A DNA stretch of 64,000 nucleotides from Marasmius tenuissimus (taxonomy: Eukaryota > Basidiomycota > Agaricomycetes > Agaricales > Marasmiaceae): assembly GCA_029532415.1 (NCBI GenBank), contig JAQOTA010000050.1, positions 992,001-1,056,000 on the forward strand, in the 5' to 3' direction. Below the pieces are notes generated by a model that did not search any database, was not told where the DNA came from, and saw only the letters and a list, made by a program, of their open reading frames with translations. Of this stretch, positions 54,060 through 64,000 are shown in pieces. Position 1 is the stretch's first letter. Each line of letters begins with the position of its first letter. Position numbers and translations under genes: made by a program.

Positions 54060-57040
54060 GAACTGGTGGTCTACGATTGTGCGCTACCGTATTCTGCACA
54101 TTTGGCTTTCCAAGTGTTGATTACTAAAGTTAAGTTTAGGGATTCTAATACCCACCCAGACCGCGTCTTCATTATGCCAGTAACTCAAGGTAGTTGAAGA
54201 TACGTGTACAGATACATTTGGCTTTAATTAACGATAACCGTTGGAATCTGAATATGTTGTACAGTGCTGAGTGGAGGGTTTCTATGAACCCCTTCCCTGG
54301 GCTTCCAGGTTCAATCTCTCCAGGCCAATCAGGAACGCTGCGATGCATGGAGAGAATAAATTACAGCAGGAGATACTACACGCCTGCAGGTATCATCGTT
54401 GCGTTCCAGGCTTGGCCATCGCTCGACGTTCTATGAAGTGATGTACTGATTGGTGACAGGACGTTTCAAAGAGTCCTAAACACCTCTGCCCGGTACGCGC
54501 GCTGGTATGAATTTAGTGGGAGGGCTGAAGTGCCGACAGGTACGGCAAATGGCTCGGGTGAATGAAGACGTCTAGGTTCTTGTGCGTGCAAGATCCATGC
54601 AAAAGCTTAGAAGGAAGGTTACCTAGGATCGCAATAGTCAACGAAGGCAAAAATGAGGCGATAGAAGAACGCACAGTATGGTAGGTTCAGTCTCACACTC
54701 AGGGAGATGTGACATTGGCCGTAGCCACGTACCATTGAAAAATAAAGAAAAAGAACGCACAGTGTGGTACACCGCCAATGAAGTGCCGCATCTCTATCTC
54801 TGCTTGCGCTCACTCCAGTCGCCATCTGCATCCCCGTGTCCACCTGGGCCTGTGGCGTATCGGACTACGAGTACCCATATCAGGTCCCGAAAACCACATG
54901 TACAGCCAGTCCGTGCACAAACTCATCCATCGAATCAAACCAATGGAACATCGTCCCCATGTTTGACTTGCGCATCTCCATTTCTACGTAGTGTAGTCAT
55001 CAGCAGAAGGAAACGGAGCGTTGGGCGAATGTTATACCATTCTACGTCAACGTTCCAGTCTTGTCGCACGTATCGGTCCGGTTGATAGTCGCTTCTATGA
55101 CTGAACCGGTACTTGCCCGCGCCAATGCTTAGCCTCAAGAAATAGTCTGTCGGTGTATAATCCATTAGGCCTCATCTGGTCGACTGAGGAATCCGGATCC
55201 GTATGTCCGGCAACGAGTGCGATCTTGTACTTCTGAAGCAATCTGTTTCGAGGGTAGTACCGGCACTGAAGCGATACCCGCCGGGGAACGAGAAGGGTAC
55301 AGAATCGTCAAATCGGAAAGGTGGTTGAGGATGTCGCTACAGCGAGCATCGCTCGAGGCAAAGACCATGGGCAATGGTCATTGGTGAGTACGAGGGAAGC
55401 GGAGTACAGGCCTGCAGGAAGTTCGTCGATTGGTGGACGGTCAGCTTCCCGAATGAATTAGGATAACGTTGTAGGCCAGGCTATCCTAACTCCCCGAGTC
55501 CGATGGCGAAAAATTGAGCACTGGGGAAAACTATGGAACAGTCCTGAGAGCCAAACTGGAGCAGTCGAGTATTTCGGGTGTTGGCAATAGGTATTCAACA
55601 AAGAAAGTTATCGAGATATGACAAGTGTGTTTCATGGAAGGGATTGGAGCGCCGGTGAGCGTTTCAACCAGTATCCATAATGCCTGAGCTGAAGCATTCT
55701 ATGAATAGTTAAGCTGTAAGATATTGAGATACGTACCCTCTATATTTTCCCCCCGAACAATAAAACATTCTACTCTTCATGATCGTAGTCTTGTAGACGA
55801 GGGTAGATTCAGGCGAGGTTCTGCTGAGCGGGTAGAGAGTGAAGCTAAAGCATTGAACAGCGACCATTTATGGGATGAGACGTGGTGGACTTCAAACAAA
55901 CTGAACCAGACATCGGTGACAATCTGAACGCTGGGCGTCAAACGGGCGCTACAGACTGACCAACGGCAAGATTCGCACGGGCCTCTCAACTTTCCACCAT
56001 GTTCCTCGCACGGTCCAACCACCTAAACCAGTGCAAGACGCGACTCGGCACCATCAAGTGTTTCTGAACGAGGCCAGGTCTGATCATGAACTGCACCGGC
56101 ACGTTCTCAGACCGAAATGATACAAGAGGTCTGACGAGAAAGAACTTTCTCAAGTTCCAGTTTGGGTCCACCACCGCAAGGTATGCTTCTGTTCATTATC
56201 GATCATTATGTCTATGTCACTCATTGGGATCCGTTTTGTTCCCAATCTCAGAACAAAGCTGAAGTTCAGGCTATGTAAGCACCCTGAACGATATTCAGAG
56301 TGGAAGAGAAAGGGACAAACTCAGAGCCTAGGCGCACCGCATCGTATATGAAGTCCCCATCTCTAGTTTCCGCTTTCGGCCATTTCTAACCCATTTTGGA
56401 GTCAAGACCTCGAATTTTTTAATCATCACGTACGGCAACGCTAACAGGAACGTTACATATGAAGGTCTTGGTCCCTATGAACCTCAACGGTGCTGCCAGA
56501 AGATCGAAGGTATCTACACCATCGCTCAACCTCGAATTTTTCGAGGTAATCAGCTCATGATTTTCAGCACAGAGACGGTGTCATCCAACGAAAGAGGGGA
56601 ACCGTGCAGGAGTCGAGCAGAAGAAGGGAAGAAACATTATCAAGGAGGACACCGTCGGCGACTTGGACAGATTGGACGATTTTCCAGGTCCGTTTTCGTT
56701 ACTATGGTCAACGGTGGTTGGAAACTAACCCATTAATAGCACCAGTACGGTCTCGCTGGTGCCACTGTTCAATCCTATCCACTGCTGTTTCTACCTGAGC
56801 CTACGTGGATCTCAACATCAGACGCAGGAAGGTCACCCTCCTTCTCTGACTTTCAACGTGAACATCATCCGACATTATACACGGCCAGCAGCATCCATAT
56901 TCCGGCACGTATCAAACACCAACACCTCCCCCATTTCTAATCCACCAAAATATCTTCAGAGTTGTTCACCCCCCACCCCCTTGACACCTACCAATACGCC
57001 CCTTCCCAGCCTCGCTGTCGGTACCCAACCGCACACTCGG
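54060..57040. other. Gene-poor stretch
   Basis: Minus-strand frames at 55374-55165 and 55165-54935 run consecutively and look weakly protein-like (DYFLRLSIGAGKYRFSHRSD), perhaps exons of one gene, but no domain or start was found. Other frames are short and overlapping. Confidence 0.35.
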
Positions 57041-57076
57041 GCGGGTCATTGCTAACGACCTCAGACGGAAAAATCG

Positions 57077-57542
57077 ATGTTCCAAGCCGTGCTGAAGAAA
57101 CTGGAGAACACCAAACCGCAAGTTAGGGTGAACTCAACTCGGAGGGTGACAATGCATCGCAGGTGGACGAGAGATGAGCACAAAGGGATCTGGGAACCCC
57201 CGACAAGCGAACCGCACGACCAGCGCTCTGGGGCCATTTCCGAGATGTTACGGCCTCATCTTGGTCTTACTCGACCGACCGACCAGTGTTCTCAAAACGT
57301 AGTAGCTCGAAATCTCGATGTGAGCTATCTCCATTTTCCTGGCTTGACATTTTTCTGACGCGTCTCGACAGGCCGAGAACTTGGAGTCTCTGACTGAAGC
57401 GAGCAGCACCTTTGCAAGCGGAGTATTTCGCAACACCGAACGCCGAAGCAGCGCTGCCAAAGGACCGACAGCGCGTCTTCTCAACTCTCTATTCTCAGTC
57501 TTGGGGGCTGTCAACTCACGATTTTTTCCTCCGTTGCCATAG
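57077..57542 (+). CDS. Hypothetical two-exon ORF (137 residues)
   Basis: The frame from ATG at 57077 runs to 57319. A 52-nt intron with GTGAGC and CAG ends then leads to 57372-57542 in the same phase. The protein starts MFQAVLKKLENTKPQVRVNS and has a helical segment NLDAENLESLTEASSTFASG across the junction and a basic Ser-rich tail. The correct phase across a typical intron argues for coding, but no family is recognised. Upstream exons are possible around 56.6 kb. Confidence 0.35.
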
Positions 57543-57559
57543 GCAACGACAACAAGCAG

Positions 57560-58090
57560 AAAAACCCAAACCACCGCGGAGGTCGAGGAGACGAAGGGAA
57601 GGAAGTACACTAGCTTTACCGCTACCACAAAGCTCGACGACGTGATTGGTGGTTCGAGCGATCTTGACAGCTCTTCTAGTTCGTCTCTCTACCTTGTTAC
57701 ACATTCCCGTCCTGAATAGTTCTTGTCAAACAGCTAGTCGAACAGACTCCGAGCGAGTGAACCAATCGTATTTCAAACGACGCGAACCGAGGCTTTCATT
57801 CAGAACCTTTTTTTCATTCTGTAACCGCATTCAGTTTGTGACGAATTCACCGAACTTTCTGCCGAAGTGATGGTTTGAGGAAAAGAATGCCGGCACGAGA
57901 TCGTGAGTCAGAATAATAGTACAATAGCAGCCGTTTGAATGGTTTCGTTGGTTTCATGACTGCGACCGAGGAGAAACTGGCTGCAACATTGCCTTGCATA
58001 CATTGAGGCCACTGTTCTATGTAGCATTACTATGATAGCTACGATGGTGCCAAAAAAGGAGCCCAGAGGGCCAATAGCTATCGATCGATA
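57560..58090. other. No supported gene
   Basis: Short frames only, between the hypothetical ORF and the Cys/Ser-rich minus-strand gene. Confidence 0.3.
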
Positions 58091-58098
58091 TGCGGTGT

Positions 58099-58972
58099 CT
58101 AGTACCAGCTCGAGCGGCGCAACTCGGGAAAGACATCGTGTATCCCAGGAAGGGTAGTGGTGGTACGACAGGACGAACGAATAGCCTCGAACGGTTGGGC
58201 CGCCTGGTCAAGCCCAGAGGGAGTTGGTGGGTTGGGAAAGGTCGATGTGGCTGCTGTTTGTATATCAGACCATGGCGGAGATCGAAAAGCAAAGGCCCGA
58301 GGAGGGATTGTAGGGGACGCATCACTCGCAGGAGTAAGGTTGCATAGTGACGATCTGGGTACCAGTATGGGTGTGGATCGACTATTTGAGCGAATTGACA
58401 GGTCCTCGGAGATGACGGGCTGTGGGCTGGTGTGATGGATGTAATTGTCTAGCACCTTCAATCTGCGCATGATTTGAATCATTGAGTAGAGTCTGTAGCA
58501 AGCTGAACGTACGGCTCTGTACCGGAGGCAACATCCAGTGGCGTTGAACTATGGCCATTCCGTGAGGGTGATGATTTCACACAAGGACCATCTTGCGCGA
58601 GCTGAGCACTCTCGGATTCGCGACTAGTTGAATGAGCGGAACTGACGTGAAGTCTGATTACGCATCAGAGAAGAGACAGCCAAGATAAAAATCCCGCTCA
58701 CACTATGTCCTCGAGCTGGGCTCTCAGAGACACACAAGTTGGACAACTCGATGAATGACAAGCTTCGACGTAGCACAAGATACATCTAGGGTGGATGCAA
58801 CCTTCAATCCTATGAATGAAACAAACAGTCAGCCCAACATCAGAAGTCTCTGCCCTTAGAAACTAACGTTGGGAGGGCGACTTGACGCGAAATGAAGTTG
58901 AAGCAACTAGAACAACTCGCCGCAGAGCTATTGACCTTACAGAGCACACAGCACGAGCTTGAGTGAAGACAT
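58099..58972 (-). CDS. Cys-rich (RING-like half) and Ser/Pro-rich protein, tentative
   Basis: ATG at 58972 starts MSSLKLVLCALL. Spliced to the next two exons in frame, it reads CFNFISRQVALPTIEGC, then IHPRCILCYVEACH, then SSSCPTCVSLRAQLEDI. The spacing C-x-H-x2-C-x2-C ... CPxC is that of the second half of a RING finger, but a clear first C-x2-C pair is missing. Further left come ESESAQLAQDGPCVKSSPS and a Ser/Pro/Thr-rich frame ending at 58099 (SIRSNSRSTPILVPRSS). The junction before that tail is off by one base with the obvious splice sites, so the gene is either decayed or mis-modelled. Confidence 0.35.
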
Positions 58973-59149
58973 GGCGAAGACGAGGGGCTAAGCAATTTGT
59001 GAGATGGAAGAGTGAAACAGACTTCATACGATTGCCACTCACTACGGGTTGATATTTGTCTCGGGAGCTTGAGAGTGTCTACGAGACAGGCTTACAGTTA
59101 GCTTCAACCAAAGTAACCGTATGGTCGCGACTCACAAGAGAGCTGGTGG

Positions 59150-59293
59150 CACTTCTCGATGGTGCTCGCATGTCAAAGGGCGTATGTGCGTCCGCCACTT
59201 GTGGCGAGGGAGATCAGCCCGTTGTGCAATGGTCTTATGGCAGATATCACATTTTGCTGGTTGTCGACATAGAGGCTTTGGATTGATAGGCAT
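59150..59293 (-). CDS. C2H2 zinc-finger N-terminal exon
   Basis: ATG at 59293 starts MPINPKPLCRQPAKCDICHK and continues TIAQRADLPRHKWRTH, a clear C-x2-C-x12-H-x4-H finger. The exon ends at a GTGAGT donor near 59150. The next exons are uncertain: they may lead into the Cys-rich gene at 58.97 kb, which lies on the same strand and in the right direction. A transcription-factor or nucleic-acid-binding role is inferred from the finger only. Confidence 0.45.
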
Positions 59294-59499
59294 CGCGTGT
59301 AAGTATACAATGAAGGAAGACAGTGAAAGAGTCGAAGGGCGTGTGGGAAAATGTCTAATGCTGGCTGCATTCGATCTTCGGGTAACACCACGCTTCCAGA
59401 CAAACACGGCTTGTACTTCAAACGCTACTCCAAGTCGAAGAGTTCAGTGTCGCTTTGGTATAAATGATACCTCTGCAATCTGAAAGCGTTATATAATTC

Positions 59500-60360
59500 T
59501 CCTTAGGAGAAGGACCAAGCATCATCAAAACAATAATGAAAGCTGGTTCTGGCACGAGCAACTCACGGTCTTGCGACCCATCCGGAGATTGTTCGCGCAA
59601 CACTGGTCCTAGGAGTTGGAAGACACATTAATAAAGGTGGGAGTGGATCTATCTGACTTCCTACCTTTGGTGAGTATCTTGCTTTCCCACAGGCCATCTA
59701 CGGTTGGGCTTCTGTGAGGTGGACTCCGGAGTGCGCTGGTGACTGGCGAGGTACTGGCAAGTATCAAGATACAAAAGAAGACACATCAATGGAAATTACA
59801 GGGAGGTAAAGCTGAAATAATTGTAGCAATCCTTACGAGGTGTGCAAGCAAGGTATGCGATCACATTGATCCTCTTCCAAACTGCGGGCTAATCGGAATA
59901 GATTCTCGAAGATTGGACTGGTCCAATGCAGGATGCCTGCTATTGTCCACTGGGAAGCCATCGGCTCGACAATCTGCAGGATCGCTCAACGAGACCGGAC
60001 AAAACAGGACAAAACCTCGTTCTTCACCCAAGCGCTCACACGTTCTTCCGAGGGCCGACGTGGGCAGACGGAACTACATGTAATAACCGGCGGATTAGTA
60101 CTCTGACCCAGTTGAATGCAGAGAATACATACGGGAGACATGCAAGCGAATGCGCGAAATACGCAACCATTGTTCCGAGCCTTGCGTGTGCCGCGCCTCG
60201 AAACTAAGGATTCATAATGGACAATCCTCCTGCATTGAACCAGTCAGAGCGAAGGTAAGTACATCCACTCAGACGACATGGAGCCGGTATTCAAGAGAAT
60301 CTCTGGAAAGAGGCGGGACAATCAATGGCCTTGACTCCGCCAGCGGCGTATATTTCTTCC
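59500..60360. other. Gene-poor stretch
   Basis: Only short overlapping frames. The word GG(A/G)CAAAACAGG(A/G)CAAAACC occurs at about 59998 and again near 63422, hinting at a small dispersed repeat. Confidence 0.3.
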
Positions 60361-60369
60361 AAGCCGAGA

Positions 60370-60932
60370 CTGGTAAACAAGAGGTCTCGCCGATTGGAAT
60401 CGAGTACATGTACGGCATGGGGTGGTCCCCTCTGACAGCTGTCCGCCACAAACTGAATAGACTACTTGAACTTGATAAACAATTGAAATTTTCGCTGAGA
60501 TAACCGTCTAAGTGAAATCCCCGTGCTCAAAAACCTACAAAACGACACCAAAATCATCCTGTATTTTACAGTACCACAGGAAAACAAACAAAAGGTAGCA
60601 CCATGACATATAGCTGGGCTCAACAGAGCTTCCCACCACATCCGTGTTCCCAGAGCCAGAGCGATTTTTTTAACCTTCTCGAGGTTTCAGTACAACCATA
60701 ACTGTGCCTGTGACGCATTTCTTGTCTGTAGGCTGAGAAACATATATGATCCATTCTGCGACATATAAGGACATTGGAGCGACATGCTCGAGGAGGGGAC
60801 AGAGAGAGCTGTAGAAAGTGGCGTGCCGTGTGCGCCGCTGCCAACAGAAGCCCCGGGTATCAAATTCTCACGCCGCCCACGCGACTGGACCCATGTACGC
60901 GATTCCAATCGGCGAGACCTCTTGCTGGTAAA
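60370..60932 (-). mobile_element. hAT-type MITE family B, copy 2 (547 bp), 8-bp target duplication CTGGTAAA
   Basis: The element spans 60378-60924 with inverted ends beginning CAAGAGGTCTCGCCGATT and is flanked by CTGGTAAA at 60370-60377 and 60925-60932. Its left end continues to GACAGCTGTCCGCCAC, as does the right end of copy 1. Its right end carries GCGTGGGCGGCGTGAGA, close to the left end of copy 1, so it is inserted in the opposite orientation. It is non-coding. Confidence 0.85.
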
Positions 60933-60939
60933 TTCGAAA

Positions 60940-63900
60940 GGGCATCAGCACGCGATTGCTGGGTTTAGGCTGCTCGGCGCTGGAAAAGTCTCCAACTGGA
61001 GCATGGACGGAATAGCCAGGCAGCTCTTCGAGGCTGGACTTCTGGAAGAAGATCGCGATAGCCTTGGGCACTCTTTGTTACCCAGATTACCCGAGCTTGT
61101 GTCTGATATCCTTTGTACTAGTCAGACTTGTGCGTGGGCCCCAAAGAACTCTATACTCGCACCTGGACTTCACCTAACCTGCCTATGACCCGACTTTCTT
61201 CCCCCTCGACTCTGGATCTTCACGGCTATGCGTCCTTGTAACGAGGTCCTGAGCTGGAATATCTTCCTTCCAGATAGCCTACTAGAGTCCTGCATTGGCG
61301 ACCTCGGGATTTTGACCCAGGGACGGGCGATAAAAAAAACCCGGAAAGATGAGTTCTTTGTTTTGTTCAATTCGTCCTTCGCCAATAATGGTCCTTTCTA
61401 TCGATTGCTCAGGTTGTTCGACTGGATATGACGTTGCAAACTTCGGCGCGTGTAAAGGCAGTCTCAACTTCCAACATTTGTGGTGGGCGTAGTTGTCGAG
61501 ATCTGGCCATCCGTGTTGTCATTTTGTACTGAAGAGCGGATAGGTTGCTTCTGGGGCTGGACCAGTAGCTGCGGTAGGTTGTAGCAGCTAGTAAAGCGCG
61601 GAAAATTGAGGAGAAGATAGGATGGGGTACTGGGACACAAGGAGACAGTCGGCAATTGGGACAAAGGAACGAGATAGCCTTACACAGCAAGCGTGACCCT
61701 CCGAAAGTCACCCTCAGTCCATCACGTTGACTCCACCAAAGTTTTACTTCATCCTTAATTTTAGCCCCTGCCGGAGCCCTTCTGCAATCATACGCACGTC
61801 AGGCAGTAGGACACTCAAACCCAGCGGTGTGTGTTACTGCGCTGACCGGATGCCGCCATTGATGCGTTGATGTACAGCGACGTCAAGTTCTAGGCTCAAC
61901 TCCTCTCGACCGGACGTCATGTAACCTCCGTCCCCCGCACCAGCCACGTACACACTCAACCTCGAAGCTCAGAACTTGTTCACTGCCATTACTAGTGTAT
62001 GAATTCGGTTGGAGGGCTTGATCATTCATTGATCGCGTCGACACGTACGGTACGACTACAAGAAGGGGAGTAATCTGAGTATTATACAGGTTCTTTGAAA
62101 TACCTACGTCGTTCACGTCGTGAATATGGGGGTCCGGGAGGACGACAAGAAAGAGAATGTTTACAATAGATGGAATGGTAAGGTATGGAAGCAGTCCGAA
62201 TTATTATGGTGGCGGAGGATCGAAAGCATGGGGTGCAATTTCAGAGCGGGAAAGGAGCTATCTGGGCAAGAGTCTTCCAGACGGTCATTGCTGCAGGACT
62301 GGGAGGCAGTAGGTGGTTTAGATTGGACCAGGCCTTCCTTCCTCGCCTTGGTTTGACTCTGGCTCTGAGCTGCGGACGCTGGAGACTCAGACTTTCCAAT
62401 ATGTGTAGCCAAGTGCTACAGTCGCATGGACTGGCAGCAAGGTCAGCTTATTGGACGTCAAGGAAGTTAACAACGTACTGGCAACAAGGTATACTGTTAG
62501 TAGAACTATTTGCATGCGGATTTTTTGATGGGCCTCCTCCGAGGTCGTGAGCTTGATCGTTGCGTATTGTATGATCTGGAACGGGTCCCGAGTAAAGTCG
62601 CGTTAATATCACAGGCTAGTGGAGAACCCAGGGAGCAGACCATTTCTCGACGCGTTGAATTCAGGATGGACGGCAGCTTGGAGGACGTCGAAGGAGCTGA
62701 AGGGGATGTGGTGGCAGTTTTCAAGGAGCGGATAAAGCTACATTTTGTCAGCGGCCTTTTTAAAACACAGAAAATTAATATCCCAGACCTAGCGCAGTAG
62801 AAGCTTGATGGCAAAATCGTCAAACTCGGCTATGTTCGTTCCAATGTGGCTCCTCATCGCGTCAAACTTACGCGTCAACTTCTCGCTATCCAAACGGCGT
62901 GTTTCTTGATGAATGCGGGTCGTTCAAGCCGCCTCACACCTTCAATTCGAACTTCGTACAAAGCCCCTAGATGAGGTGAAAGAGGATCGCATACAGCCTA
63001 TCATTGCTGAAGGCGGCAACAGCGGGGTGCTGAGCCCAAAATGGTAATCAGGGTCAACTGTATTTCTTGGTGATGGTTCTCACACGTAGTTCTCAATAGA
63101 AAGCATGAGTCAAAATCTCATTCGCGAGTTCCATGATTATCCCAAATCAGGACTTGATGAGTTGGTGTCAAAGGCATAGGTGCCCACGTTCGATTCGTGT
63201 GGGCCTTGAATACATCATACGGGTAGAAGGGAAACGCCTCAAGTAGTCGGACACTGGCTCGAATAACACGGCTAATCGCGTACTTTTTCCGGCGATGTGC
63301 CTGCAGGTAGCTATCCGGACGTGAGTTGTTCGAAATTCATACTTGACAAACATGGACTTGGGATCATTTTCTGAGGAGAAGAAACCTGAAAAGTTTCGAG
63401 AAGTGACTCCGAAGGCTGCTCCGGGGCAAAACAGGGCAAAACCCATGTATATTTACTCAAATCTGCGGGGCCATTAGTAATCGCTTCCAATCGGTTGCCA
63501 GGTCCATCGTCTCCGAAATTCTCAACTTGGCCTGCCGCCTCAAGCCTCAAGGCCTCAGGGTTAGACTAGTGTGTCACTTCCACTTCCACTACTTACTCAG
63601 TCGGGATTTTGGGAGATACGTCCGAAGACCAGTGGCCTCAAGCAGATGCACTATCGAGAGCCAATCTGGGATTCCCGCCAGCTGTGAATCATTCGCAAAG
63701 CATTCTTCTCGCCGCTCGCCACTATGAGCCGAATGGACACAGCTCTCATCATCTCCGAGTCGGCCAGAGCCGCTATTTGGGGCAAGAGGCCACATGTACA
63801 ATCACTGGCTGGGACTGCACAACAGTGCCTGATAGTAATTTTCCTTCGTGGCGATCACCCGCATCCGTATCTGACTCCTCATGGAGTACCCACCGCCGTG

Positions 63901-64000
63901 GCAAGTGCTGCTGAACATGTGGCCTTGAGTCCTCTTTCATTCACGTTTTTTGGCGTCGCGTGGTAGCATGGAGTGCGGCTACAAAATAGGTGAAGAGTGG
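60940..64000. other. Gene-poor stretch to the window end
   Basis: A plus-strand frame at 62528-62800 (MGLLRGRELDRCVLYDLERV, then acidic segments) and an overlapping minus-strand Ser-rich frame compete; neither has a recognised domain. Frames at 61.4-61.7 kb (minus) and 63.6-63.97 kb (plus) are similar. One of these may be an exon, but none can be supported. Confidence 0.3.

Noticed and set aside
57372..57542. Resemblance of a helix to an R-SNARE motif
   Set aside because: The central arginine layer and heptad pattern are not clearly present and no membrane anchor follows.
63178..63210. Hairpin with GTTCGATTC loop resembling a tRNA T-arm
   Set aside because: No matching A-box, acceptor stem or anticodon arm at the required distances.
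1..64000. CRISPR arrays, rRNA, prokaryotic operons
   Set aside because: No regularly spaced short repeats of that kind and no such genes seen; the intron-rich eukaryotic character argues against them.

Overview
The window looks like nuclear DNA of a mushroom-forming basidiomycete (Agaricomycetes). The recognisable genes are cut by short GT-AG introns, mostly 45-65 nt. The families present fit that group: a Tnp2/CACTA-like transposase, a hAT transposase, an F-box protein, DUF6534-type and related multi-pass membrane proteins, WD40 proteins and a small cysteine-rich secreted protein. No prokaryotic operon, CRISPR array, rRNA or convincing tRNA is visible. Much of the window is low in coding content and carries relics of genes and transposable elements. 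Exon models were built by hand from splice sites and reading-frame continuity, so no database match stands behind them.

Region by region. 1-2.6 kb: nothing recognised. 2.6-9.4 kb: three minus-strand genes, namely a multi-pass membrane protein, a coiled-coil/RING E3 ligase (complete, four exons) and a large orphan gene with a C-terminal membrane part. A degenerate minisatellite lies between the first two. 10-16 kb: a complete-looking Tnp2-type transposase gene and, beside it, a broken small ORF. 16-20 kb: a decayed WD40 gene split by a hAT-type MITE, a dispersed satellite array and an RPF2 pseudogene fragment. 20-31 kb: mostly gene-poor, with a cysteine-rich secreted-protein relic, a tandem duplication, one MITE and a second satellite copy. 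31-38.3 kb: the tail of a DUF6534-type gene, then two diverging copies of an unrecognised protein family, one badly decayed and one nearly intact.

39-50 kb: repeats, a compact GIY-YIG (T5orf172-type) gene with a duplicated upstream region, a perfect 36-bp palindrome, a nearly full-length hAT transposase killed by three in-frame TGA codons, and several intron-rich low-complexity genes. 50-59 kb: an alpha-helical hypothetical, a protein with an RNase H1 N-terminal (viroplasmin-like) domain, an F-box gene with a frame break, and zinc-finger-like gene pieces. 59-64 kb: gene-poor, with a second copy of the MITE found at 28 kb.

The best-supported new observations are three hAT-type MITE insertions with perfect 8-bp target duplications (one family present twice in opposite orientation), the TGA pattern in the hAT gene, and the pair of orphan paralogues at 32 and 37 kb. 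I did not find a coherent new defence or metabolic system. The window reads mainly as a transposon-rich accessory segment around a few host genes.
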